From assembly GCF_030929495.1 (NCBI RefSeq), contig NZ_JAVFWN010000021.1, positions 1 through 64,000 on the forward strand: a stretch of 64,000 nucleotides of DNA, read 5' to 3'. Position numbers and translations under genes: made by a program. The notes under the pieces were generated by a model. That model did not search any database, had not been told where the DNA came from, and saw only the letters and a list, made by a program, of their open reading frames with translations. The DNA is from Nocardioides sp. LHD-245 (GTDB taxonomy: Bacteria > Actinomycetota > Actinomycetes > Propionibacteriales > Nocardioidaceae). Positions 53,014-61,571 of the stretch are shown here, piece by piece (within the stretch, counting starts at the first letter, position 1; every line of letters starts with the position of its first letter).

Positions 53014-53853
53014 TCAGTCGGTCGTCCAGCAGCGGCCGAACTTCTGGCCCATCGCCCACTGCTCCTTCGTCGGCCACTCATAGCCCCACTTGAAGGTCAG
53101 CGGGTCCTCGGCGACGTCGGCCGCCGCATCCTCGCACCGGGTCCGCCCGGCGGCCCGGACCTGCTTGACGCCCGGGTAGTCGGTCGCCTCGAAGGCGACC
53201 ACGTCGATGGCCCGCCAGGCGTGCTTCACCGAGCAGCGCACCCGCTCGAAGTCCGGCGCGTCCGGTGCGGCGGTGCTGCACATGGCGTAGCGGTCGGGGA
53301 CGGTCGCGCCGCCGAGGGCACCTCGGAGGTCGCCGTCGAGGTCGGCGAGCTTCGACGCGCCGTCGAGGAGGACCGCGTCGCAGCGGTACCAGGTCGCCCC
53401 GGCGTCGGACTGCTCGACGGTCGGGGTGAACCAGATCGAGCGGATCATGGACAGCCGGAGATGGTCGAGCGAGCCGTCGACGTAGGCCAGCAGCTGGTTC
53501 GGGCAGGCCGACGAGACCTGCGCCTGGACCCGTTCGGAGTCGACGGCGAGCAGGTGGCCGTCGACGACCGCGTCGAGGGTGCCGGTCGCGAAGGTGACGC
53601 TGGTGTGCGGCTGGGCGCAGTCGACGGCGTCGACCGTCGAGGTCGGGGCGACGGCGGCGTCGTACGGCAGCGGGTAGCAGGCGCCGGTCGCCGGGCCGGG
53701 CTCGGGCTCCGGCGCCGTGGTCTGCGTGGACGGCGCCTGTGCGGGTGCCTTCTCCTTGTCGCCGTCGCCGCTGCAGGCGACCAGGCCGGTCAGCGCGAGC
53801 AGCGCCGCGACGGCGACGCCCGCCCGGCGGGCCGGCAGGCTGCGGATGCTCAT
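53014..53853 (-). CDS. Septum-formation-domain lipoprotein (downstream paralogue)
   Basis: A 279-residue lipoprotein with a signal peptide ending in LTGLVAC and a Pro/Thr linker. The body resembles the Septum_form family: GACYPLPYDAAVAPTSTVDAVDCAQPHTSVTFATG (paired cysteines, HT motif) and a second half RCSVKHAWRAIDVV...CEDAAADVA. These proteins are cell-surface factors in mycobacteria and streptomycetes named for a septation role in one member. It is a tandem paralogue of the next gene upstream. The ATG at 53853 is 4 bp downstream of the paralogue's stop; a GTG 12 bp earlier is an alternative. Confidence 0.78.
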   Translation of the reverse strand: MSIRSLPARRAGVAVAALLALTGLVACSGDGDKEKAPAQAPSTQTTAPEPEPGPATGACYPLPYDAAVAPTSTVDAVDCAQPHTSVTFATGTLDAVVDGHLLAVDSERVQAQVSSACPNQLLAYVDGSLDHLRLSMIRSIWFTPTVEQSDAGATWYRCDAVLLDGASKLADLDGDLRGALGGATVPDRYAMCSTAAPDAPDFERVRCSVKHAWRAIDVVAFEATDYPGVKQVRAAGRTRCEDAAADVAEDPLTFKWGYEWPTKEQWAMGQKFGRCWTTD

Positions 53854-53857
53854 GTCC

Positions 53858-54670
53858 TCACTCACTCGTCCTCGCCCAGCACACCGATCTGCGCACGCCG
53901 GCGTCCCACTCGGCCTCGTGGAAGAAGGTGAAGCCGTACTCGAACTCGGCCGGGTAGTTCAGCCACGCCTCGACCGACGTCGAGCAGAAGGACCGGGTGC
54001 GGCTCTCCATCACGCGGTCGCCGGGGTAGGTGTCCTCGGGCTGGCCCAGCTTGACCGTCGTCACGGCGCGCCAGTCGTGCTTCTGCGAGCACGGGACCTT
54101 CTCGCCCTCGCCGACCGACGGTCCGCGCGCACAGCTGAGCCACACGTCCGGCGGGCGCCCGGCGAGCATGCCCCGGGCGGTCTCCGGGAGCGGGCGGTAC
54201 GTCGTGCTGGCGGTGCTGCCGCCCAGCACGTCGCAGCGGTACCAGCGGGCGCCCTTGTCCCACGCCTTCTCCGAGGGCCGGAACCAGGCCCAGCTCATCG
54301 TGGTGCGCAGTGCGAGGCTCTCGTCGGCCTCGACGAACTTCGCGAACGCGGTCGAGCAGGTGCGGTAGGCGAAGCGGCCGAGCTCGGCATCGTCGTACCC
54401 GGTGTCGTCGAACTCCTCGGGGAGCTCGCCGGTCGCGAAGGTCTCGGCGGTGTGCTCCTCCGAGCACGGCACCGTCGCGGTCGCGTTGGCGGGCAGCGCG
54501 ACGTCGTCGGGGGTGAGGTTGCGGCACACGCCGTTCTGCGGCACCTCGAGGGAGTCCACCAGGTCGTCGTCGGTGTTCTTGCCCTGGCTCTCGCTGCCGC
54601 AGGCGGCCAGGACCGGCACCAGCAGGAGGAGCGCGAGCATCCCGGCCAGGCGGACGGCACGGTCCAGCAT
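53858..54670 (-). CDS. Septum-formation-domain lipoprotein (upstream paralogue)
   Basis: A 270-residue lipoprotein with lipobox VPVLAAC (Cys at about residue 24). The mature part has the same cysteine pattern as its neighbour: NGVCRNLTPDDVALPANATATVPCSEEHTAETFATGELP, then MSWAWFRPSEKAWDKGARWYRCDVLGG and PCSQKHDWRAVTTVKL. It is the first gene of the two-gene unit and is preceded by 11-bp direct repeats at 54707-54750. A GAGAGGGG ribosome binding site lies before the ATG. Function at the envelope is inferred from export and domain family. Confidence 0.8.
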   Translation of the reverse strand: MLDRAVRLAGMLALLLLVPVLAACGSESQGKNTDDDLVDSLEVPQNGVCRNLTPDDVALPANATATVPCSEEHTAETFATGELPEEFDDTGYDDAELGRFAYRTCSTAFAKFVEADESLALRTTMSWAWFRPSEKAWDKGARWYRCDVLGGSTASTTYRPLPETARGMLAGRPPDVWLSCARGPSVGEGEKVPCSQKHDWRAVTTVKLGQPEDTYPGDRVMESRTRSFCSTSVEAWLNYPAEFEYGFTFFHEAEWDAGVRRSVCWARTSE

Positions 54671-54706
54671 CCGGTGTCAGAGCCCCTCTCGTGACGTCGG
54701 CATCCA

Positions 54707-54750
54707 GGTCGTTCGCAGGTCGTTCGCAGGTCGGTGACAGGTCGGTCGCA
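54707..54750. repeat. Four 11-bp direct repeats before the septum-formation genes
   Basis: Units GGTCGTTCGCA, GGTCGTTCGCA, GGTCGGTGACA and GGTCGGTCGCA, head to tail, starting 37 bp upstream of the lipoprotein ATG. The 11-bp period equals one DNA turn, as in direct-repeat operators of OmpR/PhoP-type regulators. Only the repeat itself is observed; regulator identity is inferred. Confidence 0.65.
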
Positions 54751-54771
54751 GGCCGGGACGCGGCTCCGCGA

Positions 54772-55275
54772 TCAGTCGGTCAGGAGTGCCGCGATCGTAG
54801 CGCCCAGGGCATAGGCCGCCTCCAGCGCGGCGTCGTCCACCGGCCCGAGGACCCCGAGGACGTCGTACCCCTGGCGCCAGTCGAGCGCGCCGACGATCGA
54901 CCGCACCGACCGCTCGGCGCCGGTCAGGTCGTAGCGGCCGTGCAGCCACAGACCGTAGGGACGCCCCGCGGTGTCCCCGCCGCCGTCGCCGGCGGGCGCT
55001 CCGGTCGGGTCGAGGGCGCCGCCGACCGCGAGGAAGGTGGAGTCGAAGAAGTGCTTGAGAGCGCCGCTCATGTAGCCGAAGTTCGCCGTCGTCCCCAGGA
55101 CGTACCCGTCGGCGGCCAGGACGTCGTCGGCCGTGGCCTCGAGTGCGGGGCGCACCACGACGTCGATCGCCGCGCCCGCCTGCACCTCGTCGTCGTGGGC
55201 GCCGGCCACCACCTGCGCGAGCAGCATCTGCATCGAGCGACTGGGGGAGTGGTGGACGATCAGCAACCGAGGCAC
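54772..55275 (-). CDS. Flavodoxin-like NAD(P)H oxidoreductase
   Basis: A 167-residue flavodoxin-fold protein with an N-terminal phosphate-binding loop HHSPSRSMQML (about residues 8-18) and the conserved GTTANFGYMSGALKHFFDSTF segment that contacts flavin, as in WrbA or FMN reductases. Short for the family; quinone or azo reduction is possible. It lies divergent from the leuA leader, 42 bp from the leader peptide start. The septum-formation genes follow after about 100 bp, but the repeats there suggest a separate promoter. Confidence 0.82.
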   Translation of the reverse strand: MPRLLIVHHSPSRSMQMLLAQVVAGAHDDEVQAGAAIDVVVRPALEATADDVLAADGYVLGTTANFGYMSGALKHFFDSTFLAVGGALDPTGAPAGDGGGDTAGRPYGLWLHGRYDLTGAERSVRSIVGALDWRQGYDVLGVLGPVDDAALEAAYALGATIAALLTD

Positions 55276-55317
55276 GTCATCAGCCTAGGCCGGGCGGCTG
55301 CTAGAGTGAGCCCCATC

Positions 55318-55359
55318 ATGACGCGAGCCCTCCTTCTTAGCGGCCGCAGCGAGGTCTGA
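55318..55359 (+). CDS. leuL: Leucine leader peptide of leuA (MTRALLLSGRSEV)
   Basis: A 13-residue frame with three consecutive leucine codons CTC CTT CTT. It lies 78 bp before leuA. Its 3' part overlaps the first arm of an 11-bp stem, so translation state would set the fold of the leader RNA. Similar leader peptides before leuA are known in actinobacteria. No Shine-Dalgarno is visible; a TAGAGT at 55302-55307 would give a nearly leaderless transcript. Confidence 0.82.
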   Translation: MTRALLLSGRSEV

Positions 55360-55391
55360 CTCAGCCGGACCCCCTCGCTGCGGAGTGAGTC
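55344..55391 (+). promoter_or_regulatory. leuA attenuator region with competing stems
   Basis: Stem 1 pairs CCGCAGCGAGG (55344-55354) with CCTCGCTGCGG (55373-55383), a perfect 11-bp helix. Within its loop lies GACTCA (55358-55363), complementary to TGAGTC at 55386-55391 beyond the helix, which makes the two pairings mutually exclusive. There is no T-run, so termination may be Rho-dependent or control may be at translation. Confidence 0.7.
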
Positions 55392-55436
55392 GCGCGCCCG
55401 GCGCCCCAACTCGTCACTCACGCACCCGAGGAAGTC

Positions 55437-57194
55437 ATGAACCAGCGCGTCACCGTCCCCAGCCAGCAGGCGAGCGGGATGCCGTACCACCGCTACACCG
55501 CCTTCGAGCCCGTCACCGTCCCGGACCGCACCTGGCCCGATCAGTTGATCACCCGCGCGCCCCGGTGGCTGTCCACCGACCTGCGCGACGGCAACCAGGC
55601 GCTCATCGACCCGATGAGCCCCTCGCGCAAGATGAAGATGTTCGAGCTCCTGGTGCAGATGGGCTACAAGGAGATCGAGGTCGGGTTCCCGGCCGCGAGC
55701 CAGACCGACTTCGACTTCGTGCGCCAGCTCGTCGAGGAGGACCGGATCCCCGACGACGTGCGGGTGTCCGTGCTGACCCAGGCCCGCGAGGACCTGATCG
55801 CGCGCACCGTCGAGTCGCTGAAGGGTGCCGACAAGGCGACCGTCCACCTCTACAACGCGACCGCGCCGCTGTTCCAGCGCGTCGTCTTCAACGTCACCGA
55901 GGCCGAGTGCATCGCGATCGCGACCCGCGGCACCGAGTGGGTGATGAAGTACGCCGACCAGCTGCTCGGCGGCACCGACTTCGGCTACCAGTACAGCCCG
56001 GAGATCTTCACCCAGACGCCGACCGACTTCGCGATCGAGGTCTGCGAGCGGGTCTCCGACGTGTGGCAGCCGGAGGAGGGGCGCGAGATCATCCTCAACC
56101 TGCCGGCCACCGTCGAGATGTCGACGCCCAACACCTACGCCGACCAGATCGAGTACTTCTCGCGCAACCTGTCGCGCCGCGCGCACTCGATCATCAGCCT
56201 GCACCCCCACAACGACCGCGGTACGGCGGTCGCCGCCACCGAGCTCGCGCTGATGGCCGGTGCCGACCGGGTGGAGGGCTGCCTGTTCGGCCACGGCGAG
56301 CGGACCGGCAACGTCGACCTGGTCACCCTCGGCATGAACCTGTTCAGCCAGGGCATCGACCCGCAGATCGACTTCTCGGCGATCGACGAGGTCCGCCGCA
56401 CGGTCGAGTACTGCACCCAGCTGCCCGTCCACCCGCGGCACCCGTGGGCCGGCGACCTGGTCTACACCGCGTTCTCCGGCTCCCACCAGGACGCCATCAA
56501 GAAGGGCCTGGAGGATCTCGACCGGATCGCGGCCGAGCAGGACAAGCCGGTCGGAGAGATCCCGTGGGAGGCGCCGTACCTGCCGATCGACCCGAAGGAC
56601 GTCGGCCGCACCTACGAGGCGGTCATCCGGGTCAACAGCCAGTCCGGCAAGGGGGGCGTGGCCTACGTCCTCAAGGCCGAGCACAGCCTCGACCTGCCGC
56701 GCCGCGCGCAGATCGAGTTCAGCCGGGTCATCCAGCAGCACACCGACGCCGAGGGCGGCGAGGTGACGCCGGAGGCCATCTGGACGATCTTCCGCAAGGA
56801 GTACCTCGACCGCGAGGCCCCCTACAGCCTGGTCTCGTTCTCCTCCACCACCAGCGAGGACGGTGAGGACAGCCAGGAGGTGCGGCTCGTCGTCCGCGGC
56901 GAGGAGCAGACGTTCACCGGCATGGGCAACGGCCCGGTGGCGGCGTTCGTCGACGGGATGCGCCAGACCGGTGCCGACATCCGGGTCCTCGACTACGCCG
57001 AGCACGCGCTGTCGTCGGGCGGCGACGCCGTCGCGGCGGCGTACGTCGAGTGCGAGGTCGCCGGAGAGATCGTCTGGGGCATCGGCCTGCACCACAACAT
57101 CGTCACGGCCTCGCTGCGCGCGGTCGTGTGCGCGGCCAACCGGGCGCGCGCCACGACGATCCCCGCGGCGCCCGTCCGGCCGGCGGCCGACTGA
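55437..57194 (+). CDS. leuA: 2-isopropylmalate synthase
   Basis: A 585-residue LeuA, first enzyme of leucine synthesis (acetyl-CoA plus 2-oxoisovalerate). The catalytic TIM barrel has STDLRDGNQALIDPMS near residue 45, metal-binding SLHPHNDRGTAVAATE and GCLFGHGERTGNVDLVT, followed by a C-terminal allosteric domain (about residues 440-570) that gives leucine feedback, with the typical GNGPVAAFVDGM segment. Length matches the long actinobacterial type. Expression is likely controlled by the leader peptide upstream. Confidence 0.97.
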   Translation: MNQRVTVPSQQASGMPYHRYTAFEPVTVPDRTWPDQLITRAPRWLSTDLRDGNQALIDPMSPSRKMKMFELLVQMGYKEIEVGFPAASQTDFDFVRQLVEEDRIPDDVRVSVLTQAREDLIARTVESLKGADKATVHLYNATAPLFQRVVFNVTEAECIAIATRGTEWVMKYADQLLGGTDFGYQYSPEIFTQTPTDFAIEVCERVSDVWQPEEGREIILNLPATVEMSTPNTYADQIEYFSRNLSRRAHSIISLHPHNDRGTAVAATELALMAGADRVEGCLFGHGERTGNVDLVTLGMNLFSQGIDPQIDFSAIDEVRRTVEYCTQLPVHPRHPWAGDLVYTAFSGSHQDAIKKGLEDLDRIAAEQDKPVGEIPWEAPYLPIDPKDVGRTYEAVIRVNSQSGKGGVAYVLKAEHSLDLPRRAQIEFSRVIQQHTDAEGGEVTPEAIWTIFRKEYLDREAPYSLVSFSSTTSEDGEDSQEVRLVVRGEEQTFTGMGNGPVAAFVDGMRQTGADIRVLDYAEHALSSGGDAVAAAYVECEVAGEIVWGIGLHHNIVTASLRAVVCAANRARATTIPAAPVRPAAD

Positions 57195-57195
57195 G

Positions 57196-58068
57196 ATGGG
57201 CCGCGCCGCGCTGGCCTCCGAGCAGATCGGGCAGATCTTCGTCGAGGGCCGGCGCGGCCGCGACCGCCTGGAGTTCACCGCCTACGGCTCCGGGGAGGCC
57301 TGGGTCGTCCTCCTCCCGCCGCTGCTGGTGCCGCGGCGGGTGCACGACCGCACCGCGCGGATGCTCGCCTCGAACGGCCTGCACGTCCTCGTCCTCGACC
57401 CGCTCGGCCACGGGCGCTCGGACCGTCCCGCCGATCCGCTGTCCTACTCGGTGACCGCCTTCGCCCAGCAGGTCGTCGCACTGCTCGACCACGTCGGCGC
57501 GGCCCGGGCCGTCGTCGGCGGCAGCTCGGTGGGGGCCAATGTCGCGCTCGAGGTGGCGATGATCGCGCCGGAGCGGGTGACCGGCCTGCTCCTCGACGGC
57601 CCGGTGCTGGAGAACGCCCTCGGCGCGCAGCTCGCGCTGCTGACCCCGGTCCTCGCCACGGCGCGGTTCGCCCCGTTCGCCCTGACCGCGCTGCGGCTGG
57701 TCACCCGTCCGCTGCCCCGGCAGCTCGCCCCGGAGTGGGTCCGGCTGTCGCTGGAGACCCTCGACGCTCGCCCCGGTCAGGTCGCCGCCGTCGTCCGCGG
57801 CGTCCTCTTCGGCCGGTTCGCGCCGTCCAGCGCCGAGCGGGCCGCGCTGACGGTGCCCACGCTGGTGCTGGCCCGGACCGCCGACCCGTTCCACCCGGCC
57901 GGCGACGCGGAGCTGGTGGCCGGCGAGATCCCGGGCGCGGTGCTCGAGCGGGCGGGCGCGCCGCTGGAGTGGCGGCGGCGTCCCGAGCGGCTCGACCTCG
58001 TGGTCACCAGGTTCGTCCGCGAGTGTGCGCGTCCGGCACGCCGCGGGCGTCGTACCCGGTCGTCCTGA
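57196..58068 (+). CDS. Alpha/beta hydrolase
   Basis: A 290-residue alpha/beta-hydrolase. The nucleophile elbow is VGGSSVGANVAL (GxSxG), with an LDPLGHGRSDRP oxyanion loop and a C-terminal acidic and possible His segment (LARTADPFHPAGD). It lies one base after the leuA stop and is possibly co-transcribed, though no link with leucine synthesis is known. Substrate unknown. The C-terminal end is Arg-rich (PARRGRRTRSS). Confidence 0.82.
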   Translation: MGRAALASEQIGQIFVEGRRGRDRLEFTAYGSGEAWVVLLPPLLVPRRVHDRTARMLASNGLHVLVLDPLGHGRSDRPADPLSYSVTAFAQQVVALLDHVGAARAVVGGSSVGANVALEVAMIAPERVTGLLLDGPVLENALGAQLALLTPVLATARFAPFALTALRLVTRPLPRQLAPEWVRLSLETLDARPGQVAAVVRGVLFGRFAPSSAERAALTVPTLVLARTADPFHPAGDAELVAGEIPGAVLERAGAPLEWRRRPERLDLVVTRFVRECARPARRGRRTRSS

Positions 58069-58109
58069 AAGCGCCTCTGCGCGGGGCGCCGCTGACATAG
58101 GGTCCGGCC

Positions 58110-58709
58110 ATGGGGACTCTTCTTCGCATGCTCTCGATCCTCGGCCTGGCCGTGGCGCTTCTCCTCGGATCCGCCGGCCTCGCCTCGGCGGACAGCTGGT
58201 CGCACACCGACGCGACCGGCGACGTCCTCGATCTCGCCCTGGCCGACCACGACGTCACCGGAACGTCGCCCGTCCCCGACCGCGCCGAGGGGGACATCCA
58301 CACCGTCGCGGTGAAGCACGCGCGGAGTCAGGTCAGGATCCGCACCCTGATGCGGGCCCTGCCGGTCGGCCGCGGTTGGGTCACGGTCGGCCACCTCGTC
58401 ACGCCGCGGGCACGGTACGAGGTCCGGGGAGTCTTCCTGTCCGAAGGTGGGCGTGCCCTCGTCCTGGTCCGCAAGCCCGGTCGCAAGGAGTCCGCGACGC
58501 GTTGTGCCGGTCTGCGTGGTGTCTTCGATCGCAGCAGCGGCCTGGTCGGCATGAGGGTTCCGCGTTCGTGTCTCGGCAACCCGCGGTGGGTCCGGGTGAA
58601 CGTGTCCGTCTACGACTGGAACGGCGACGCCAGCACCTACGCGGACGACGGCATGGACCCTGTCGGATGGGAGCAGCAGATGCTCTCACCGAAGCTCCGC
58701 CGCGGCTGA
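58110..58709 (+). CDS. Secreted protein of unknown function
   Basis: A 199-residue protein with a classical signal peptide (MLSILGLAVALLLGSAGLASA, cleavage near residue 27). The mature domain is beta-rich with a Cys pair (ATRCAGLRG and VPRSCLGN) that could form a disulphide. I recognise no family; similar short secreted proteins occur in Nocardioides (memory only). It lies between the hydrolase and recO on the same strand. Confidence 0.7.
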   Translation: MGTLLRMLSILGLAVALLLGSAGLASADSWSHTDATGDVLDLALADHDVTGTSPVPDRAEGDIHTVAVKHARSQVRIRTLMRALPVGRGWVTVGHLVTPRARYEVRGVFLSEGGRALVLVRKPGRKESATRCAGLRGVFDRSSGLVGMRVPRSCLGNPRWVRVNVSVYDWNGDASTYADDGMDPVGWEQQMLSPKLRRG

Positions 58710-58760
58710 GCATCGGGGTGGCGCCGGGCTTTCGCCCGGCCGAGGCAGCACAATGGAGGG

Positions 58761-59513
58761 GTGCCGCTCTACCGTGACGAGGCGATCGTCCTGCGCACCC
58801 GCAAGCTGGGTGAGGCGGACCGGATCGTCACGCTGCTGACCCGCGAGAACGGCGTGGTCCGGGCGGTCGCCAAGGGGGTGCGCCGGACCACCTCGCGCTG
58901 GGGCTCGCGGCTGGAGCCGTTCACCCATGTCGACCTCCAGCTCGCCGAGGGACGCAACCTCGACACGATCACCCAGGCCGAGACCCGGGCCGCGTACGCC
59001 GCCCCGCTGGGCGCCGACTACGACCGCTACACCGCGGGCACCGCGATGCTGGAGACCGCCGAACGGCTGGTCGTCGAGGAGCGCGAGCCGGCCCGCCAGC
59101 AGTTCGCGCTGCTGCTCGGCGGGCTCAACGCGATGGCGGCGGGCGCCCGCAACCCGTGCCACGTCCTCGACTCCTACCTGCTGCGGGCCCTGGCCATCGC
59201 CGGCTACGCGCCCGCCTTCGTCGACTGCGCCCACTGCGCCCGCCCGCCGGTCACGGCGACCGGCGAGCTCGGTCACCACCGCTGGTTCAACCCGTCGATG
59301 GGCGGCGTGCTCTGCTCGACCTGCCGCATCCCCGGCTCCGCCACGCCCGCCCCGGAGACGCTGACCCTGCTCGGTGGGCTGCTCGCCGGCGACTGGCCGG
59401 TCGTCGAGGGAGCCGACCCGCGCCATGTCCGGGAGGCCAGCGGCCTGATCGCGGCGTTCGTGCAGTGGCAGCTGGAGCGGGGCCTCCGGTCGCTCGCGTA
59501 CGTCGAGCGCTGA
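58761..59513 (+). CDS. recO: DNA repair protein RecO
   Basis: A 250-residue RecO with the N-terminal OB fold (LYRDEAIVLRTRKLGEADRIVTLLTRENGV) and a C-terminal zinc-binding helical domain with CAHCARPP (about residues 156-163) and CSTCR, a four-Cys site typical of actinobacterial RecO. RecO loads RecA onto SSB-coated DNA in the RecFOR pathway. It starts with GTG; uppS follows after 13 bp, the usual actinobacterial order. Confidence 0.95.
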   Translation: MPLYRDEAIVLRTRKLGEADRIVTLLTRENGVVRAVAKGVRRTTSRWGSRLEPFTHVDLQLAEGRNLDTITQAETRAAYAAPLGADYDRYTAGTAMLETAERLVVEEREPARQQFALLLGGLNAMAAGARNPCHVLDSYLLRALAIAGYAPAFVDCAHCARPPVTATGELGHHRWFNPSMGGVLCSTCRIPGSATPAPETLTLLGGLLAGDWPVVEGADPRHVREASGLIAAFVQWQLERGLRSLAYVER

Positions 59514-59526
59514 CAGACTGCTCCCC

Positions 59527-60354
59527 GTGACCCGCTCGACCCGTCGTACCCGCGCTGCCGCGGCGGCCGCTGCCGCACGCGGCCCGGTCCGCCCACCCAC
59601 GCCGCACCCGTCGGGCGACCGGCCGCCCGGGGTCCCCGCCGAGCTGGTGCCGCACCACGTGGCCATCGTGATGGACGGCAACGGCCGCTGGGCCAAGGAG
59701 CGCGGGCTGCCGCGCACCCGCGGCCACGAGGAGGGGGAGTCGAGCCTGTTCGACGTGGTCGAGGGGGCGATCGAGATCGGCGTGAGGGCGATCTCGGCGT
59801 ACGCGTTCTCCACCGAGAACTGGTCGCGCAGCCCCGAGGAGGTCAAGTTCCTCATGGGCTTCAACCGCGACGTGATCCGCCGCCGGCGCGACGAGATGCA
59901 CGAGCTCGGCGTCCGGGTGCGCTGGGCCGGCCGGGCGCCGCGGCTGTGGAAGTCGGTCATCACCGAGCTCCAGGTCGCCGAGGAGATGACGAAGAACAAC
60001 GACGTCCTGACCCTCACGATGTGCGTCAACTACGGCGGCCGCTCCGAGCTCGGCGACGCCGCCAAGGCGCTCGCCCGCGACGTCGCCGCCGGGCGGGTCA
60101 ACCCCGAGAAGGTCGACGAGCGCACCCTGGGGCGCTATCTCTACGTGCCGGAGCTTCCCGACGCGGACCTGATCTGGCGCACCTCCGGCGAGCGGCGGCT
60201 GTCCAACTTCATGCTCTACCAGGCGGCCTACTCCGAGTTCGTCTTCTCCGACGTGCTCTGGCCCGACGTCGACCGACGGCACCTGTGGGCGGCGATCGAC
60301 GAGTACGCCCGCCGCGACCGGCGCTACGGCGGGGCGGAGCCCAACCAGGTCTGA
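59527..60354 (+). CDS. uppS: Isoprenyl transferase (undecaprenyl/decaprenyl diphosphate synthase)
   Basis: A 275-residue cis-prenyltransferase that builds the polyprenyl carrier for peptidoglycan and glycan synthesis. It has HVAIVMDGNGRWAKERGLPRTRGHEEG with the catalytic Asp, then AFSTENWSRSPEEV, TMCVNYGGRSE and LPDADLIWRTSGERRLSNFML. An Ala/Arg/Pro-rich N-terminal extension of about 45 residues is unusual but common in actinobacteria. GTG start. A dispersed repeat follows 23 bp after the stop. Confidence 0.96.
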   Translation: MTRSTRRTRAAAAAAAARGPVRPPTPHPSGDRPPGVPAELVPHHVAIVMDGNGRWAKERGLPRTRGHEEGESSLFDVVEGAIEIGVRAISAYAFSTENWSRSPEEVKFLMGFNRDVIRRRRDEMHELGVRVRWAGRAPRLWKSVITELQVAEEMTKNNDVLTLTMCVNYGGRSELGDAAKALARDVAAGRVNPEKVDERTLGRYLYVPELPDADLIWRTSGERRLSNFMLYQAAYSEFVFSDVLWPDVDRRHLWAAIDEYARRDRRYGGAEPNQV

Positions 60355-60376
60355 CTCCGCCCAGTGACGTACCTTC

Positions 60377-60553
60377 GGCCGGTCTTCGCGGAGCGAAGCC
60401 GGCCCGGCGCCGTAGGGAGCGAGGAACGAGCGACCGGAGGTGCAGGGAGGCGCCGTTCCGCGAGCCGGCGGTCTTGCCGCCAGCAGAAGGCAGGACCTAT
60501 GCAAGCCGACTGCGCGGCCGGCAGCGTGGCGCGAGGAACGAGCGACACGCTCG
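60377..60553 (-). repeat. Dispersed ~178-bp intergenic repeat, copy 2
   Basis: Reverse-complement homologue of 27721-27899, with shared ends and a diverged centre that contains a few insertions and deletions. It fills the convergent gap between uppS and znuB. Neither copy has a convincing reading frame, direct target duplication or transposase. Confidence 0.75.
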
Positions 60554-60563
60554 GCCCATCGAG

Positions 60564-61571
60564 CTAGTGCTCGTCGTAGTGCGCGCCGTGGACGGCGTGC
60601 CGATGCCCGTCGTGGACGTAGTCGACATGGTCGTCGTGGGGGACCGCGAGATGCCCGCACCCCGGGCCGTGGGCGTGTGGATGCTCCCCGCAGGCGTCGT
60701 GTTCGGGCGCGGCCTGGCCGGCTGCGAACGGCTCGAGCAGACGCGCACGGCGACGCAGCCAGATCCCGACCGGCCAGGTCAGCGCATACAGCGTGAGGGC
60801 GAGGAGCACGATCGTGGGTCCCGGCTGGACGGTGACGCCGCTGGGCGCGAGCGCGGCGAGCGTGAGACCGCCGACGGCGGCCAGGGTGCCGAGGAGTACG
60901 GCGGCGCTCATCGTCGCGCGGAACGAGCGTGACACCTGCTGGGCGGTGGCCACGGGGATCACCAGCAGCGCGGACACCAGCAGCAGCCCGACCGTGCGCA
61001 TGGCGACGGTCACGCTCACGGCAGCCAACGCCGCCACCAGCAGGTTGTAGGCGCGCACCCGCAGTCCGGCCACCCGCGCGAAGTCGGCATCTTGGGCGAT
61101 GGCGTAGAGCTGGGGGGACAGCCCCACGCAGAGCACGACCACGATCGCCGCGAGGACCATCGTCGTCAGCACGTCGCCGACCGAGATCGCGGTGAGCGAT
61201 CCGAAGAGGTAGCGGCCGATGGTCTGCGTGCCCTGGCCGTCGAGTCCGGTGATGAGCAGGCCCCCGGCGAGCCCGCCGTAGAACATCAGGGCGAGGGCGA
61301 CGTCGCCGTTGGTGCGGCCCTTCTCGCGGATCAGCTCCATGAGGAAGGTGGCGAGGACGGTGACCACGACCGCCGTCCAGATCGGCGAGGCCCCGGTCAC
61401 CAGTCCGATGGCCACGCCGGTGACGGCCACGTGGCCGATGCCGTCGCCCATCAGCGCCATCCGGCGCTGCACGAGGTAGGTCCCGATCATCGGGGCGGCG
61501 ATGCCGGTCACGAGCGCGGCGATCAGTGCCCGCTGCATGAACGGCAGGGAGAAGAGCTCGGCCGGGCTCAC
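60564..61571 (-). CDS. znuB: Zinc ABC transporter permease ZnuB
   Basis: A 335-residue metal permease with eight or nine hydrophobic helices and ABC-3 motifs (DGIGHVAVTGVAIGLVTG; LLVSALLVIPVATAQQ). The C-terminal cytosolic tail is very His-rich (HPHAHGPGCGH, HDDHVDYVHDGHRHAVHGAHYDEH), probably binding zinc. It starts with GTG overlapping the znuC stop, so it is the last gene of znuACB. The tail is longer than in E. coli ZnuB. Confidence 0.93.
   Translation of the reverse strand: MSPAELFSLPFMQRALIAALVTGIAAPMIGTYLVQRRMALMGDGIGHVAVTGVAIGLVTGASPIWTAVVVTVLATFLMELIREKGRTNGDVALALMFYGGLAGGLLITGLDGQGTQTIGRYLFGSLTAISVGDVLTTMVLAAIVVVLCVGLSPQLYAIAQDADFARVAGLRVRAYNLLVAALAAVSVTVAMRTVGLLLVSALLVIPVATAQQVSRSFRATMSAAVLLGTLAAVGGLTLAALAPSGVTVQPGPTIVLLALTLYALTWPVGIWLRRRARLLEPFAAGQAAPEHDACGEHPHAHGPGCGHLAVPHDDHVDYVHDGHRHAVHGAHYDEH

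Noticed and set aside
60324..60563. Small frames between uppS and znuB
   Set aside because: They come from the dispersed repeat and have no start signals.
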